NCBI RefSeq assembly: GCF_025175675.1
Contig: NZ_JANIOA010000001.1
Span: 342,984-406,983 of the forward strand
From: Sedimenticola hydrogenitrophicus
GTDB lineage: Bacteria > Pseudomonadota > Gammaproteobacteria > Chromatiales > Chromatiaceae
Length of the DNA: 64,000 bases
Reading direction: 5' to 3'
Shown here: positions 18,124 through 27,118 of the stretch, piece after piece
How positions within the stretch are numbered: the stretch's first letter is position 1
Layout of the letters: every line of letters begins with the position of its first letter
The notes under the pieces: generated by a model
Seen by the model: the letters and a program-made list of their open reading frames with translations, nothing else
Database searches by the model: none
Told to the model about the DNA's origin: nothing
Translations under genes and position numbers: made by a program

Positions 18124-18798
18124 TCAAACATGGGCCTGGCGCTGCAGAATGGTGGTGAACTCATCGAGGAAATCCTCGTAGCGTCCGTTCAGCCGCTCCA
18201 CATCATTGGAGTAGCGGTTGTAGGCGACCACCGCCGGAATGGCGGCGAACAGGCCCATGGCAGTGGCGATCAGCGCCTCGGCAATACCGGGCGCCACCAG
18301 GGAGAGGGTCGCCTGCTTGACATTGCCCAGGGCATGGAACGAGTTCATGATGCCCCAGACGGTGCCGAACAGGCCGACATAGGGGCTGGTGGATCCGACC
18401 GTGGCGAGAAATGTCAGATTATTCTCCAGGCCGTCCATCTCCCGGTTCATCGCCACGTGCATGGTGCGACGTGCCCCCTCCACCACCGCCATCGGCTCGA
18501 TTTCGGGATTCTTTTTCAGCCGTGCGAACTCACGGAACCCGGCATGAAAAATGGTCGCCATGCCGGTGGCCAGGGCGTCCTCCCGGTCCAGCTCCCGGTA
18601 CAGCTCGCCGAGATCCCCGCCGGACCAGAAGCGCCGTTCAAACGCCTCGGCGGCCCGCCGGGCGCGCTTCAGCACCCGCGAGCGGTCAAAAATCATGGTC
18701 CAGGAGATGAGCGAGGCGAGCAGCAGCGCCGCCATCACCAGCTGCACCAACGGACTGGCACCCGCCACCAGGGAGAGAAAAGAGAGATCTGTAGCCAT
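18124..18798 (-). CDS. tolQ: Tol-Pal system protein TolQ
   Basis: MotA/TolQ/ExbB family proton channel, 224 residues with three membrane helices. The conserved stretch LATVGSTSPYVGLFGTVWGIMNSF and the third helix EALIATAMGLFAAIPAVVAYN are typical. The start overlaps the ybgC stop as TAATG. Confidence 0.96.
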   Translation of the reverse strand: MATDLSFLSLVAGASPLVQLVMAALLLASLISWTMIFDRSRVLKRARRAAEAFERRFWSGGDLGELYRELDREDALATGMATIFHAGFREFARLKKNPEIEPMAVVEGARRTMHVAMNREMDGLENNLTFLATVGSTSPYVGLFGTVWGIMNSFHALGNVKQATLSLVAPGIAEALIATAMGLFAAIPAVVAYNRYSNDVERLNGRYEDFLDEFTTILQRQAHV

Positions 18799-19211
18799 TA
18801 TCCTGAGATCACCGATAGAAGGACTTGGGGGATGGGGGTCGGACGAAAGTTGCTCGCGTCAACGCAGGCGATCTTGACCTCACCGTCACACAATACCCTG
18901 CCGTCGACTGCCGATCGAATTTCCTGCCGGAACACCAAACTCGCTTTTCCCCTGGAAAAAAGTTGCACACTTACCTGTAACGCATCGTTGAAACGGGCGG
19001 GTGATCTGAACTCGACGCCGACCTTACGCACCGCGAACAGGACGCCCTCTTTTTCCCGCAGCTCATCCTGTTCAAACCCCACGCTGCGCAGCCATTCGGT
19101 ACGCCCGCGCTCCATGAATTTCAGGTAGTTGGCGTAGTAGACCACACCACCGGAATCCGTGTCTTCGTAGTAGACCCTTAGCGGCCAGAGAAATTCCTTC
19201 ACGCCTGTCAC
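18798..19211 (-). CDS. ybgC: Tol-Pal-associated acyl-CoA thioesterase YbgC
   Basis: Hot-dog fold thioesterase, 137 residues, with the signature YYEDTDSGGVVYYANYLKFMERGRTEWL (given in part: the Asp of EDTDSGG is catalytic). It is the first gene of the tol operon. Known substrates in relatives are short-chain or phospholipid-related acyl-CoAs. The start is GTG 19211 or GTG 19202; the evidence does not separate them. Confidence 0.92.
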   Translation of the reverse strand: MTGVKEFLWPLRVYYEDTDSGGVVYYANYLKFMERGRTEWLRSVGFEQDELREKEGVLFAVRKVGVEFRSPARFNDALQVSVQLFSRGKASLVFRQEIRSAVDGRVLCDGEVKIACVDASNFRPTPIPQVLLSVISG

Positions 19212-19281
19212 AATTTAACCAAATACCGAAACTCCCAGCCATGCGGCGGGTATACATCGCTCGCCGGGACGCCGGGCATGC

Positions 19282-20322
19282 TCAAAACAGCGTGCCCAAT
19301 TCGCCCGTAGCGGCCGCGTCGTCCCGCGGATCCAGACCGAAATGGAGATAGGCGGCATTGGTGGCCACCCGGCCGCGTGGCGTGCGCATCATGAAGCCCT
19401 GCTGGATCAGATAGGGTTCCAGCACGTCCTCGATGGTGCCGCGCTCCTCGCCGATGGCCGCCGCCAGGCTGTCCACCCCGACCGGGCCGCCGTCGAATTT
19501 GCTGATGATGGCGTGCAGCAGCTTGCGATCCATGATATCGAAGCCGTTGCCGTCCACCTTCAGCATGCTCAGGGCGTCGTCGGCCACCGCGCTGGTCACC
19601 TTGCCCTGCGCCTTCACCTGGGCGAAATCCCGCACCCGGCGCAACAGCCGGTTGGCGATGCGCGGCGTCCCCCGGGAGCGTCGGGCGATCTCGGCGGCAC
19701 CGGCGGCATCGGTCTCTATATTCAGTATCCCCGCCGAGCGGCCGACGATATGGGTCAGATCGGCAGTGGAGTAGAACTCCAGCCGCTGCACAATACCAAA
19801 TCGATCGCGTAGCGGCGAGGTCAGCAACCCGGCACGGGTGGTGGCGCCCACCAGGGTGAACGGCGGCAGCTCAAGTTTGATCGAGCGGGCGGCCGGCCCC
19901 TCGCCGATCATGATATCCAGCTGATAATCCTCCAATGCCGGGTAGAGTACCTCCTCCACCACCGGGCTGAGGCGGTGAATCTCATCCACGAACAGCACGT
20001 CGTGGGGTTCCAGATTGGTCAGCAGGGCCGCCAGGTCGCCCGGTTTCTCCAATACCGGTCCCGAGGTCTGACGCAGATTGACCCCCATTTCATTGGCGAT
20101 GATGTGCGCCAGGGTGGTCTTGCCCAGCCCCGGCGGGCCGAATATCAGCACATGGTCCAGCGCTTCCTGACGCGCCCGGGCGGCCTGAATGAAAATCTCC
20201 ATCTGCTCTCGGACCACCGGCTGGCCGACATAATCGGCCAGTAACCGGGGGCGGATGGCGCGGTCCAGGGCGGCGTCGTCCGCGCCCGCCTCGGCGCTGA
20301 TAATCCGGGCATTCTCATTCAT
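19282..20322 (-). CDS. ruvB: Holliday junction branch migration helicase RuvB
   Basis: AAA+ motor of the RuvAB complex, 346 residues. The Walker A is [15 protein letters not shown], Walker B is [10 protein letters not shown], sensor 1 is GATTRAGLL and the C-terminal winged helix carries TPRGRVAT. The start overlaps the ruvA stop as ATGA. Confidence 0.97.
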   Translation of the reverse strand: MNENARIISAEAGADDAALDRAIRPRLLADYVGQPVVREQMEIFIQAARARQEALDHVLIFGPPGLGKTTLAHIIANEMGVNLRQTSGPVLEKPGDLAALLTNLEPHDVLFVDEIHRLSPVVEEVLYPALEDYQLDIMIGEGPAARSIKLELPPFTLVGATTRAGLLTSPLRDRFGIVQRLEFYSTADLTHIVGRSAGILNIETDAAGAAEIARRSRGTPRIANRLLRRVRDFAQVKAQGKVTSAVADDALSMLKVDGNGFDIMDRKLLHAIISKFDGGPVGVDSLAAAIGEERGTIEDVLEPYLIQQGFMMRTPRGRVATNAAYLHFGLDPRDDAAATGELGTLF

Positions 20323-20933
20323 GGCAATTTTGTCACCACCGCTCGCAGGGCCAATCGGATGATCTCTTCACTGGAGAGCGCCTCACACTCCACCGAGCGT
20401 ATCATACGGCTGGCGTCGTTGGGTTTGTATCCCAGGGCGATCAGGGCGCCGATGGCATCCGACACCGGGGTCTCCACCGCGCCGCCGGCGGGACGCGCCC
20501 GGGACAGCGCCACCCCCCCGGTGGTTGCGATCCGGTCCAGGCGGTCGCGCATCTCGACGATCAGCCGTTCGGCCGTCTTCTTGCCGATCCCCGGCAGGCG
20601 CACCAGGGCGGCGGTATCGTCGCGCTGGATGCAGAGGGCGAACTCATCGGCGCTCATCCCCGAGAGTATCGCCAGCGCCATCTTGGCCCCGACCCCGCTC
20701 ACCTTCAGCAGGCTGCGGAACAGGGCGCGTTCGGATTCGCTGGCGAAGCCGTACAGCACATGGGCATCGTCGCGGATCGCCAGGTGGGTGAACAGGGTTA
20801 CCGACTCCCCCTGCAGCGGCAGATCGTAGAAGGTGGACATGGGCGCCTCCAGCTCATAGCCGACCCCGCTCACGTCCACCATCAGAAATGGCGGCTGTTT
20901 GTAGACCAGCGCGCCACGCAGCCGGCCGATCAT
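20319..20933 (-). CDS. ruvA: Holliday junction branch migration protein RuvA
   Basis: 204-residue junction-binding subunit. It begins [15 protein letters not shown], has helix-hairpin-helix motifs ([14 protein letters not shown] and [19 protein letters not shown]) and a C-terminal domain III that contacts RuvB. ATG 20933 is preferred to GTG 20939 because the family starts MIGRL, and because this ATG forms an ATGA overlap with the ruvC stop. Confidence 0.96.
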   Translation of the reverse strand: MIGRLRGALVYKQPPFLMVDVSGVGYELEAPMSTFYDLPLQGESVTLFTHLAIRDDAHVLYGFASESERALFRSLLKVSGVGAKMALAILSGMSADEFALCIQRDDTAALVRLPGIGKKTAERLIVEMRDRLDRIATTGGVALSRARPAGGAVETPVSDAIGALIALGYKPNDASRMIRSVECEALSSEEIIRLALRAVVTKLP

Positions 20934-21448
20934 CGCCACCCTCCCTGTTTGGAGCGGCCGATCAACTGCAGCGTGCTGTTGGCATGGGCGTGACTGATGG
21001 CCACCGCCAGGGCATCCGACTGATCCGCCGTCAGCGGCCCGTCGAGCCGCAGGATATGTTTTATCATGTGTTGCACCTGATCCTTGTCCGCCCCGCCGGA
21101 GCCCACCACCGCCTGCTTGATCGCCCGGGGGGCGTATTCAAATACCGGCAGCCCGGCCACCACACAGGCGCAGATGGCGGCCCCGCGCGCCTGTCCGAGC
21201 TTGAGTGCCGAGGCAGCGTTCTTGGCCATAAAGACCTGTTCAATGGCCATCTCCGCCGGCTGATAAGTGGCCACCAGTTCGCTCAGCTGACGATAGATCT
21301 CGCCCAGCCGCTCGGGAAACTGTTCCTGGGCGATGCGGATACAGCCGCTGGCCACATGGGTGCTTCTGATACCGTCACTCTCGATGATGCCATAGCCGGT
21401 GATGCGGGAACCGGGATCAATCCCCAGGATGCGCCGTTTGCGGTCCAA
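20930..21448 (-). CDS. ruvC: crossover junction endodeoxyribonuclease RuvC
   Basis: Holliday junction resolvase, 172 residues. Catalytic acids are in LGIDPGSRITGYG (Asp), AIEQVF (Glu) and QSDALAVAISH (two Asp-region acids). The apparent start is TTG 21448, with a GGGCGGGG stretch upstream. It is the first gene of ruvCAB. Confidence 0.96.
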   Translation of the reverse strand: MDRKRRILGIDPGSRITGYGIIESDGIRSTHVASGCIRIAQEQFPERLGEIYRQLSELVATYQPAEMAIEQVFMAKNAASALKLGQARGAAICACVVAGLPVFEYAPRAIKQAVVGSGGADKDQVQHMIKHILRLDGPLTADQSDALAVAISHAHANSTLQLIGRSKQGGWR

Positions 21449-21510
21449 CGCCCCGCCCTGCGCGGTATTGTGATTCGTGCTTTTGATAGGCGCTTCCGCT
21501 GGTTATACCG

Positions 21511-21532
21511 GCGGCCGCATCCGCGGCCGCCC
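21511..21532. repeat. GC-rich hairpin between yebC and ruvC
   Basis: A perfect nine-base-pair stem, GGCGGCCGC and GCGGCCGCC, with a four-base loop, in the 99-base gap. A smaller AGGGA/TCCCT hairpin follows at about 21534. No T-tract follows on the minus strand, so it may be an mRNA-stabilising or pausing structure rather than a true terminator. Confidence 0.5.
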
Positions 21533-21547
21533 GAGGGACAATCCCTC

Positions 21548-22294
21548 TCACTCCATGGTGGCCATTATCTCGTCCGAGATATCGGCATTGGTATAGACAT
21601 CCTGCACATCATCCAGATCTTCCAGGTGATCGACCAGCTTCAGCAGCTTCTCGGCCGCCTCCTGGTCCAACTCCGCCAGGGTGGCGGCGCTGAAGGTCAC
21701 CTCGGCGTTGTCCGGCGTCAGGCCGCTCGCCACGATGGCGTCATTCACCTCGGAGAACGCCTCCGGGGTGGTCATGATGTCGATGGAGCCGTCGTCATTG
21801 GTCACCACATCCTCCGCACCGGCTTCGAGCGCCGCCTCCATGATGGCGTCCTCGTCGGCACCGGGGGCAAAACTGATGATCCCCTGCTTGTTGAACATGT
21901 AGGCCACCGAGCCGTCGGTGCCGAGATTGCCGCCGTGTTTGGTGAAGGCGTGGCGCACTTCCGAAGCGGTGCGGTTACGGTTGTCGGTCATGCAGTCGAC
22001 AATGACCGCCGCCCCGCCCGGGCCATACCCCTCATAGCGCAGCTCGTCGTAATTATCCGTATCCTCGCCACCGGCGCCACGTTTTACCGCCCGCTCGATG
22101 GTATCGCGCGGCACATTGGCGCCGTTGGCCTTGTCCACCGCCAGGCGCAGCCGCGGATTGGTCTCCAACTCACCACCACCCGCCTTGGCGGCAACGGTCA
22201 CTTCACGCAGCAACTTGGTCCATATCTTGCCCCGTTTCTTGTCGTTGGCCGCCTTCTTGTGCTTGATGTTGGCCCATTTACTGTGTCCAGCCAT
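21548..22294 (-). CDS. yebC: YebC/PmpR family protein
   Basis: 248 residues and full length for the family: [27 protein letters not shown], cut here to its hallmark [14 protein letters not shown]. Members act as DNA-binding regulators or, as recently shown for some, ribosome-associated factors that help at proline-rich stretches. It is conserved upstream of ruvCAB. Which activity applies cannot be told from sequence. Confidence 0.93.
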   Translation of the reverse strand: MAGHSKWANIKHKKAANDKKRGKIWTKLLREVTVAAKAGGGELETNPRLRLAVDKANGANVPRDTIERAVKRGAGGEDTDNYDELRYEGYGPGGAAVIVDCMTDNRNRTASEVRHAFTKHGGNLGTDGSVAYMFNKQGIISFAPGADEDAIMEAALEAGAEDVVTNDDGSIDIMTTPEAFSEVNDAIVASGLTPDNAEVTFSAATLAELDQEAAEKLLKLVDHLEDLDDVQDVYTNADISDEIMATME

Positions 22295-22401
22295 AACACT
22301 CCTCTCAATATTCGGTCAGGCGGGAGTTTACCATCACCCGGGGCAGGCAGAAATAACAGGGCGGGGATTTCTCCCACAAACCCCAATAAATAACTCGACC
22401 T

Positions 22402-23049
22402 CTACCCAGGAAAACGGCCGTGACGCAGGAATTCAGCCACGTCCGTCGCCACCGCGGTGGAAAACAGCATGCCCATGTGACCGGTCGCATGCAGTCGCCG
22501 GTCCGAGGCGGCGGGAATAACGGTCTCCTTCACCATCACCGTGCCGTCACTCACGTCGTCAATGCCGCCCAGCAGGCGGCCTATGCCGAGCCCACTGGTG
22601 CCGGCAATCACCCCCAGCTCCCGCCCCCCGTTCCAGGGCGGCGCCCCCTCCACCAGCCCGCGCTCGCCGGCACGTCCGATCAGATGCCGTCCCCAGGGGT
22701 GGTGCGCCAGACGGCGCGCCACCACGCTGCCCTGCACCGGCGCCCCCAGCAGCACCACCCGTCCGGGGGGCTGATCAGGATAGCGGTCGAACAGGTTGAG
22801 CAGCACCAGCCCCCCCAGGCTGTGGGCCACCAGGTGCAGGCAGTCGTAATTGCGCTGGCGGATAAACCGGTTCAGCCGCTCCGCCCCCTCGGCCGGGGTC
22901 TGCCGCAGGGAGCGGTAGCGGAAGCGGTCCACCGCGAATCCATTAGCGGACAGGCGACGCCCCAGCCACGCCAACTCGATCCCGGTCATCCAGATCCCAT
23001 GTACCAGTAAAATCCTGCTACAATCGCCCTCGCCGCGTGTGTCACTCAT
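22402..23049 (-). CDS. alpha/beta hydrolase (triacylglycerol lipase-like)
   Basis: 215 residues with the lipase-type elbow HLVAHSLGGLVLL (catalytic Ser in AHSLGG), the oxyanion region ILLVHGIWMTG near the N-terminus and a C-terminal His in RRLHATGHMGMLF. The Asp is probably in the GIDDVSDGTVM region. No signal peptide is seen, so the protein should be cytoplasmic, like the small alpha/beta hydrolases often annotated as putative esterases. ATG 23049 is chosen because the fold begins soon after; the frame is open to 23160. Confidence 0.78.
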   Translation of the reverse strand: MSDTRGEGDCSRILLVHGIWMTGIELAWLGRRLSANGFAVDRFRYRSLRQTPAEGAERLNRFIRQRNYDCLHLVAHSLGGLVLLNLFDRYPDQPPGRVVLLGAPVQGSVVARRLAHHPWGRHLIGRAGERGLVEGAPPWNGGRELGVIAGTSGLGIGRLLGGIDDVSDGTVMVKETVIPAASDRRLHATGHMGMLFSTAVATDVAEFLRHGRFPG

Positions 23050-23179
23050 CTCAATCCGGCATCCCTTGTTGCACCCGGGTAGTTCCGACGGCAGTTTAGC
23101 AGCAGGCCGGGCTCCCGGGGAGCGGATTTCCTGAAGGAGTCGTGGCGGGGTCGGAGGCATATTGATTTGAACATTGAGC

Positions 23180-23286
23180 GTAACTACTCACGGGTGATTG
23201 GCCTGCCTTGTTGGCGGATCTTGATCCAGCCATCGTGTGAGGCCGGCAAGGCAGGCCAATCACTTACAGACCGGGTGAGTAGTTAC
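23180..23286. repeat. nested palindromic repeat family A, copy 3 (core deleted)
   Basis: Only the outer arms and short remains of the interior survive (GGCGGATCTTGATCCAGCC...), without the CCTCGAATCCGG middle arm. The orientation of the remnant agrees with copy 2. It lies between the divergent hydrolase and HDOD genes. Confidence 0.75.
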
Positions 23287-23360
23287 TATTGAGCTTTGTG
23301 GTTCACTATATCGACTCAATTTGACTCCGCCCCCGGTGCATCCGCCGACACAGACAACCG

Positions 23361-24875
23361 ATGATTTTCCGACAGGCGCTTATGGAAGCTGTATCCACGG
23401 ACAACACACTGAACGGCTGGGTTGAGCGGCTGGGCTCGCGGGCGCTCCCGGCAATGGCGCTGACGCGGCAGCGGGTCATGCAGTTGCTGGACAGCCCCAA
23501 CACCACCCACGCCGATCTGCAGCGCATCCTCTCCCGGGATCCGGGATTTACTCTGGCCATTTTCCGCCTGTTCAATGCACTGCCACAGCCGCCCAGGGAA
23601 CCGGTCAGCAACCTGGCACACGCCATCGCCCTGCTCGGCATCGAACCCACATCCCAGGCCGACCGGGCACTGCCGGACCTCCACAAACAGCTGTCGGCAG
23701 GGGCTCGGGCCGCTCTCTATGATTGCTATTCCCGGGCCGGGCACGCCGCCTGGTACGCCTACAGCTGGGGACATGACCTGCGCCTCGGCAACCCCGAAGA
23801 GATGGCCATCGCCGCCCTCCTGCACGACTTGGCCGAGATGCTGCTCTGGACATACGCCGACCGGCAGATGGGACAGCTAACCGCGCTGATCAAGGACGGC
23901 ATGCCGCAGACCGACGCCGAAGAGCAGGTGTTCGGCTTCAGCCTTCGGCACCTCAGCCTGCAGCTGGCTGAACAGTGGAATCTGCCGCCCCTGACCGCCC
24001 AGGCGCTGCAGCCGGTCGGCGCCTTTCAGGCCCGCTCCCTGGCCGTGATGCTGGCCTCGGCCCTGGCCAGAGAGACAAGTCGCGACTGGCACAGCGAACA
24101 GAGCGGTGAGTTGATCGAGCTGGCCGCCGCCTTCAATCGGCTGGAACCCGACCCGGGGCGCGCCTATATCCACAGCCTGGTCGCGGGTGTGGCGAGAAAC
24201 CTGAGCGGACTGCCGCTACCGTTGACCGTCTACGCCTTGCTGTCAGCCCCAACCGCGGGACCATCCGGGCAAGCCGTCGCGAGCGCCCCCACCGCAAGCG
24301 CCCCCACCCAGGCCCCGCTGCCAGACCCGGGTGCCATGGATGCCGACACCGTGCCGATCGCCGCCGCGCCGAAACCGGCAGCCCCGGTGAAACGCCCGGA
24401 AAAACCTCCGGCACCGCCCACGGCCGGTGCCAGCCCGCTGCAGGCGAGCCTGTCCCGTATCTTCCGCGAGCTGCGCCGGACCGCCGGGGTCGAACGGGCG
24501 ATGTTCGCCATGCTCACTCCGGATCGCCAGGCACTCAAGGTCAAATTCATCGTCGGGGTGGAGCCGGACTCACCCCTGGAAAAGTTCCAGCATCCCGTGG
24601 GCGAGCGGCATCTGCTGACCCTGCTGCTGAAAAAAAACCAGAGCATCTGGCTGCAGGAGAGCAACCGGGAAAAACTGCTTCCGCTGATGGGCGAGGCGCT
24701 GCGCACAACCCTCGACACCAGGGGCTTTTTCATGAGTTCCCTGTTTATCAAGAACCGTCCGATCGGCATCCTCTACGCCGACAGGGTGGACGATATACTG
24801 CTTGATATTCAAGGTTTTAACCATTTCAAGAGTTTGACCCAACGGCTCTGCAATGAACTCTCCCGGAAAACCTAG
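23361..24875 (+). CDS. HDOD domain signalling protein with C-terminal GAF-like domain
   Basis: 504 residues. The N-terminal HDOD domain (about 25-215) contains LQRILSRDPGFTLAIFRLFN and IAALLHDLAEMLLW, the degenerate HD-like motif. A Pro/Ala-rich linker follows (about 280-360). The C-terminal 130 residues look like a GAF domain (RTAGVERAMFAMLTPD ... FIKNRPIGILYADR). HDOD proteins are output or scaffold parts of signalling pathways, often with c-di-GMP or kinase partners. The start is ATG 23361; ATG 23382 has a slightly better ribosome site. Confidence 0.82.
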   Translation: MIFRQALMEAVSTDNTLNGWVERLGSRALPAMALTRQRVMQLLDSPNTTHADLQRILSRDPGFTLAIFRLFNALPQPPREPVSNLAHAIALLGIEPTSQADRALPDLHKQLSAGARAALYDCYSRAGHAAWYAYSWGHDLRLGNPEEMAIAALLHDLAEMLLWTYADRQMGQLTALIKDGMPQTDAEEQVFGFSLRHLSLQLAEQWNLPPLTAQALQPVGAFQARSLAVMLASALARETSRDWHSEQSGELIELAAAFNRLEPDPGRAYIHSLVAGVARNLSGLPLPLTVYALLSAPTAGPSGQAVASAPTASAPTQAPLPDPGAMDADTVPIAAAPKPAAPVKRPEKPPAPPTAGASPLQASLSRIFRELRRTAGVERAMFAMLTPDRQALKVKFIVGVEPDSPLEKFQHPVGERHLLTLLLKKNQSIWLQESNREKLLPLMGEALRTTLDTRGFFMSSLFIKNRPIGILYADRVDDILLDIQGFNHFKSLTQRLCNELSRKT

Positions 24876-24946
24876 TCTAACAGGAGTACCTCCCTTCTTA
24901 CCGGTCGTGGGGTAGTGTAGAATCCCTGTTTTTCGCAACAACCCGA

Positions 24947-25555
24947 GTGCCCGTGGACAATCAACAGCTCAGCTATGTGATCGGCGACAGCCTCTATCTG
25001 AATATCACCGATCGCTGCACCCTGGAGTGCACCTTCTGCCCCAAGACCCAGGGCATACTGCAGGTGCACGAGTATGACCTGACCCTGGACCATCGCCCCG
25101 CCAGCCAGGAGATCATCGCCGCCATCGATGACCCCGCCGCCTACCAGGAGGTGGTGTTCTGCGGCTATGGCGAGCCGACCCTGCGATTGAAGGTGCTGCT
25201 GGAGGTGGCGCAGTACATCAAGGCCCACGGCGGCCGGGTCCGGGTCAATACCGACGGGCTGGCCAACCTGGCCAACAAGCGCAATGTATTGCCGGAGATG
25301 GCCGAGTGCGTCGATGCCCTCTCCATCTCCCTGAATGCGCAGAATGCGGAGGTGTATGACCGCCACTGCCAGCCGGCGCTGGCCGGCTCCTTCGAGCAGA
25401 TGCTCGATTTCGTCGCCGAGGCGCCACACTACATCGCCGATGTCACCGCCACCGCCATCGACGGCCTGGGGGGGGTGGATATCGCCGCGTGCCGCGAACT
25501 GGCCGAGGCGCGCGGCGTCAAGTTCCGGCGGCGGGTGCTGGACGAAGTCGGTTGA
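24947..25555 (+). CDS. radical SAM protein, TatD-linked type
   Basis: 202-residue radical SAM protein with the cluster motif RCTLECTFCPKT (CxxxCxxC), GYGEPTLRL in place of GGEPT, and VNTDGLAN and LSISLNAQ strands. It has the length and look of the family usually found fused or next to TatD hydrolases. Here the TatD gene lies 17 kb away at 7070. The start is GTG 24947 or GTG 24953. Its reaction is unknown. Confidence 0.8.
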   Translation: MPVDNQQLSYVIGDSLYLNITDRCTLECTFCPKTQGILQVHEYDLTLDHRPASQEIIAAIDDPAAYQEVVFCGYGEPTLRLKVLLEVAQYIKAHGGRVRVNTDGLANLANKRNVLPEMAECVDALSISLNAQNAEVYDRHCQPALAGSFEQMLDFVAEAPHYIADVTATAIDGLGGVDIAACRELAEARGVKFRRRVLDEVG

Positions 25556-25625
25556 GGGGTGATTGATCCCGATTCCGGCCCGTGCCACGATGCCCCGCCA
25601 GTGATTTCAGCCAGCAATTTCCGAT

Positions 25626-26276
25626 ATGAGTAGTAGCATGAGCGACAAGCATCCGACCCCCACCGCCATCAACCTGCACAGCAAGTCCCGGCTGCTGGCC
25701 ATCGAGTTTTCCGACGGCGCCAGCTTCCGGCTGCCCTGCGAATACCTGCGGGTGTCCGCCAAGGCCGGGGAGGCGCACACCCCGGAGAGCCCGGTCACCG
25801 GCAAGGAGTCGGTCAACATCACCGGCATCGAGCCCCAGGGACAGTATGCGATCCGCCTCACCTTCGATGACGGGCATGACAGCAGCATCTACTCCTGGGA
25901 CACCCTCTACGAACTGGGGGTCAACCAGGAGCAGAACTGGCGGGCCTACCAGGAGAGCCTGCAAAAGGCCGGCTACCAGCCGGGCGGGACGGTCACCGAC
26001 GAGGGTCCGCGACGCATCCGCCTGCTCTACTTCACCTACCTGGTGAAGCAGCTGCAGAAAGAGGCCGAAGAGGTGGAGATCCCCCCCTCGGTCAGCGACG
26101 TCACCAGCCTGTGCGATTGGCTGCGCCGGCGCAATCCGGATCAGGCCCACCTGTTCCAGGCGGGGAGTTTCCAGGTGACGGTGAACAAGCAGTTTTGCGA
26201 GCCGTTCACCCGCATCGAGCCCGGTGACGAAGTGGCCCTGATACCGACCTCGCCCAACGTCCCGGTGAAAAAGTAG
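25626..26276 (+). CDS. DUF971 (GBBH-like N-terminal) domain fused to a MoaD/ThiS-like domain
   Basis: One continuous 216-residue frame. Residues about 12-115 are a DUF971 domain: IEFSDGASFRLPCEYLRV, then YAIRLTFDDGHDSSIYSWDTL. DUF971 is small and often linked to iron-sulfur handling or found at the N-terminus of gamma-butyrobetaine hydroxylase-like proteins. Residues about 129-210 resemble MoaD: IRLLYFTYLVKQLQKEAEEV, then VTVNKQF and RIEPGDEVALIPTSP. The protein ends NVPVKK, so the C-terminal Gly-Gly needed for a thiocarboxylate is missing. It lies 70 bases after the radical SAM gene on the same strand and may be co-transcribed. Confidence 0.75.
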   Translation: MSSSMSDKHPTPTAINLHSKSRLLAIEFSDGASFRLPCEYLRVSAKAGEAHTPESPVTGKESVNITGIEPQGQYAIRLTFDDGHDSSIYSWDTLYELGVNQEQNWRAYQESLQKAGYQPGGTVTDEGPRRIRLLYFTYLVKQLQKEAEEVEIPPSVSDVTSLCDWLRRRNPDQAHLFQAGSFQVTVNKQFCEPFTRIEPGDEVALIPTSPNVPVKK

Positions 26277-26325
26277 CCGGTGCAAAGCCGTTCCTGATTA
26301 CCCATCCAACCCGGACGTACCCTTG

Positions 26326-26406
26326 AGAACCACGGATTCACACAGATAAACACGGATTCAGAATTCTGATCTGCTATCTGTGTAAATCCGTGTCCATCCG
26401 TGGTTC
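26326..26406. repeat. inverted repeat family C, copy 2
   Basis: GAACCACGGATTCACACAG at the left pairs with CTGTGTAAATCCGTG and ATCCGTGGTTC at the right. This is the same element as 5199-5347 with a shorter centre. It lies between two convergent genes; the rest of the gap (to 26494) shows nothing. Confidence 0.7.
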
Positions 26407-26494
26407 CTTATTAACCGGATTGGGATAAGTAAACGGCTATTGAAAGATCGCAGGTCGGATTAGCTCAGCGCCCGGGCGCCGCGTAACCCAGCGT

Positions 26495-27118
26495 TCAGTG
26501 GTCGCCGTAGAGATTGGCCGCGATCACCATCTTCACCAGCCCGGCCAGCGAGGTCGCCTCCATCTTCTCCATCACCCGGGCACGGTGCGCCTCCACGGTC
26601 TTGGCGCTGACCCCCAGGGCACTGGCGATCTCCTTGTTGGCCTTGCCGTTGGTGACCATCTCCATCACCTCATGCTCACGCGGCGTCAGCTGGGCCAGCC
26701 GGGCGGCGATCTCCGCCCGCTCCGCCTGCAGCGAGCGTTGATCCTGGTCGAGCGTCATGGCATTGCGGATGCTCTCCAGCAGCAGTTCGTCATTGAACGG
26801 TTTTTCAATAAAGTCCACCGCCCCGGCTTTCATCGCCCGTACCGACATCGGCACATCCCCATGTCCGGTGATGATGATGACCGGAATCAGGATGTTCTGC
26901 CGGACGAAATACTCCTGCAGCTCCAGCCCGCTCATCCCCGGCATGCGCACGTCCAGCAGCAAACAGCCGGCGCGCCCGGGATAGTAGGACTTGATGAACT
27001 CTTCCGCCGAGGCGAAGGTTTCCACTTTCATCCCCACCGTCTCGATCAGCCACTTCAACGAATTACGCATCGCCGAGTCATCATCAACTACAAATACGGT
27101 GGCATTAGTACTATTCAT
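26495..27118 (-). CDS. FixJ/TtrR-type response regulator
   Basis: 207 residues: a receiver domain (VVDDDSAMRNS, phospho-acceptor Asp56 in LLLDVRMPGMSG, Lys in FIEKPF) and a LuxR/FixJ DNA-binding domain (LTPREHEVMEMVTNGKANKE, then VSAKTVEAHRARVMEKM). ATG 27118 lies inside the last codons of the kinase gene, overlapping by eight bases, so the pair is translationally coupled. Targets cannot be told; no neighbouring terminal reductase or electron-transfer genes are present. Confidence 0.9.
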   Translation of the reverse strand: MNSTNATVFVVDDDSAMRNSLKWLIETVGMKVETFASAEEFIKSYYPGRAGCLLLDVRMPGMSGLELQEYFVRQNILIPVIIITGHGDVPMSVRAMKAGAVDFIEKPFNDELLLESIRNAMTLDQDQRSLQAERAEIAARLAQLTPREHEVMEMVTNGKANKEIASALGVSAKTVEAHRARVMEKMEATSLAGLVKMVIAANLYGDH

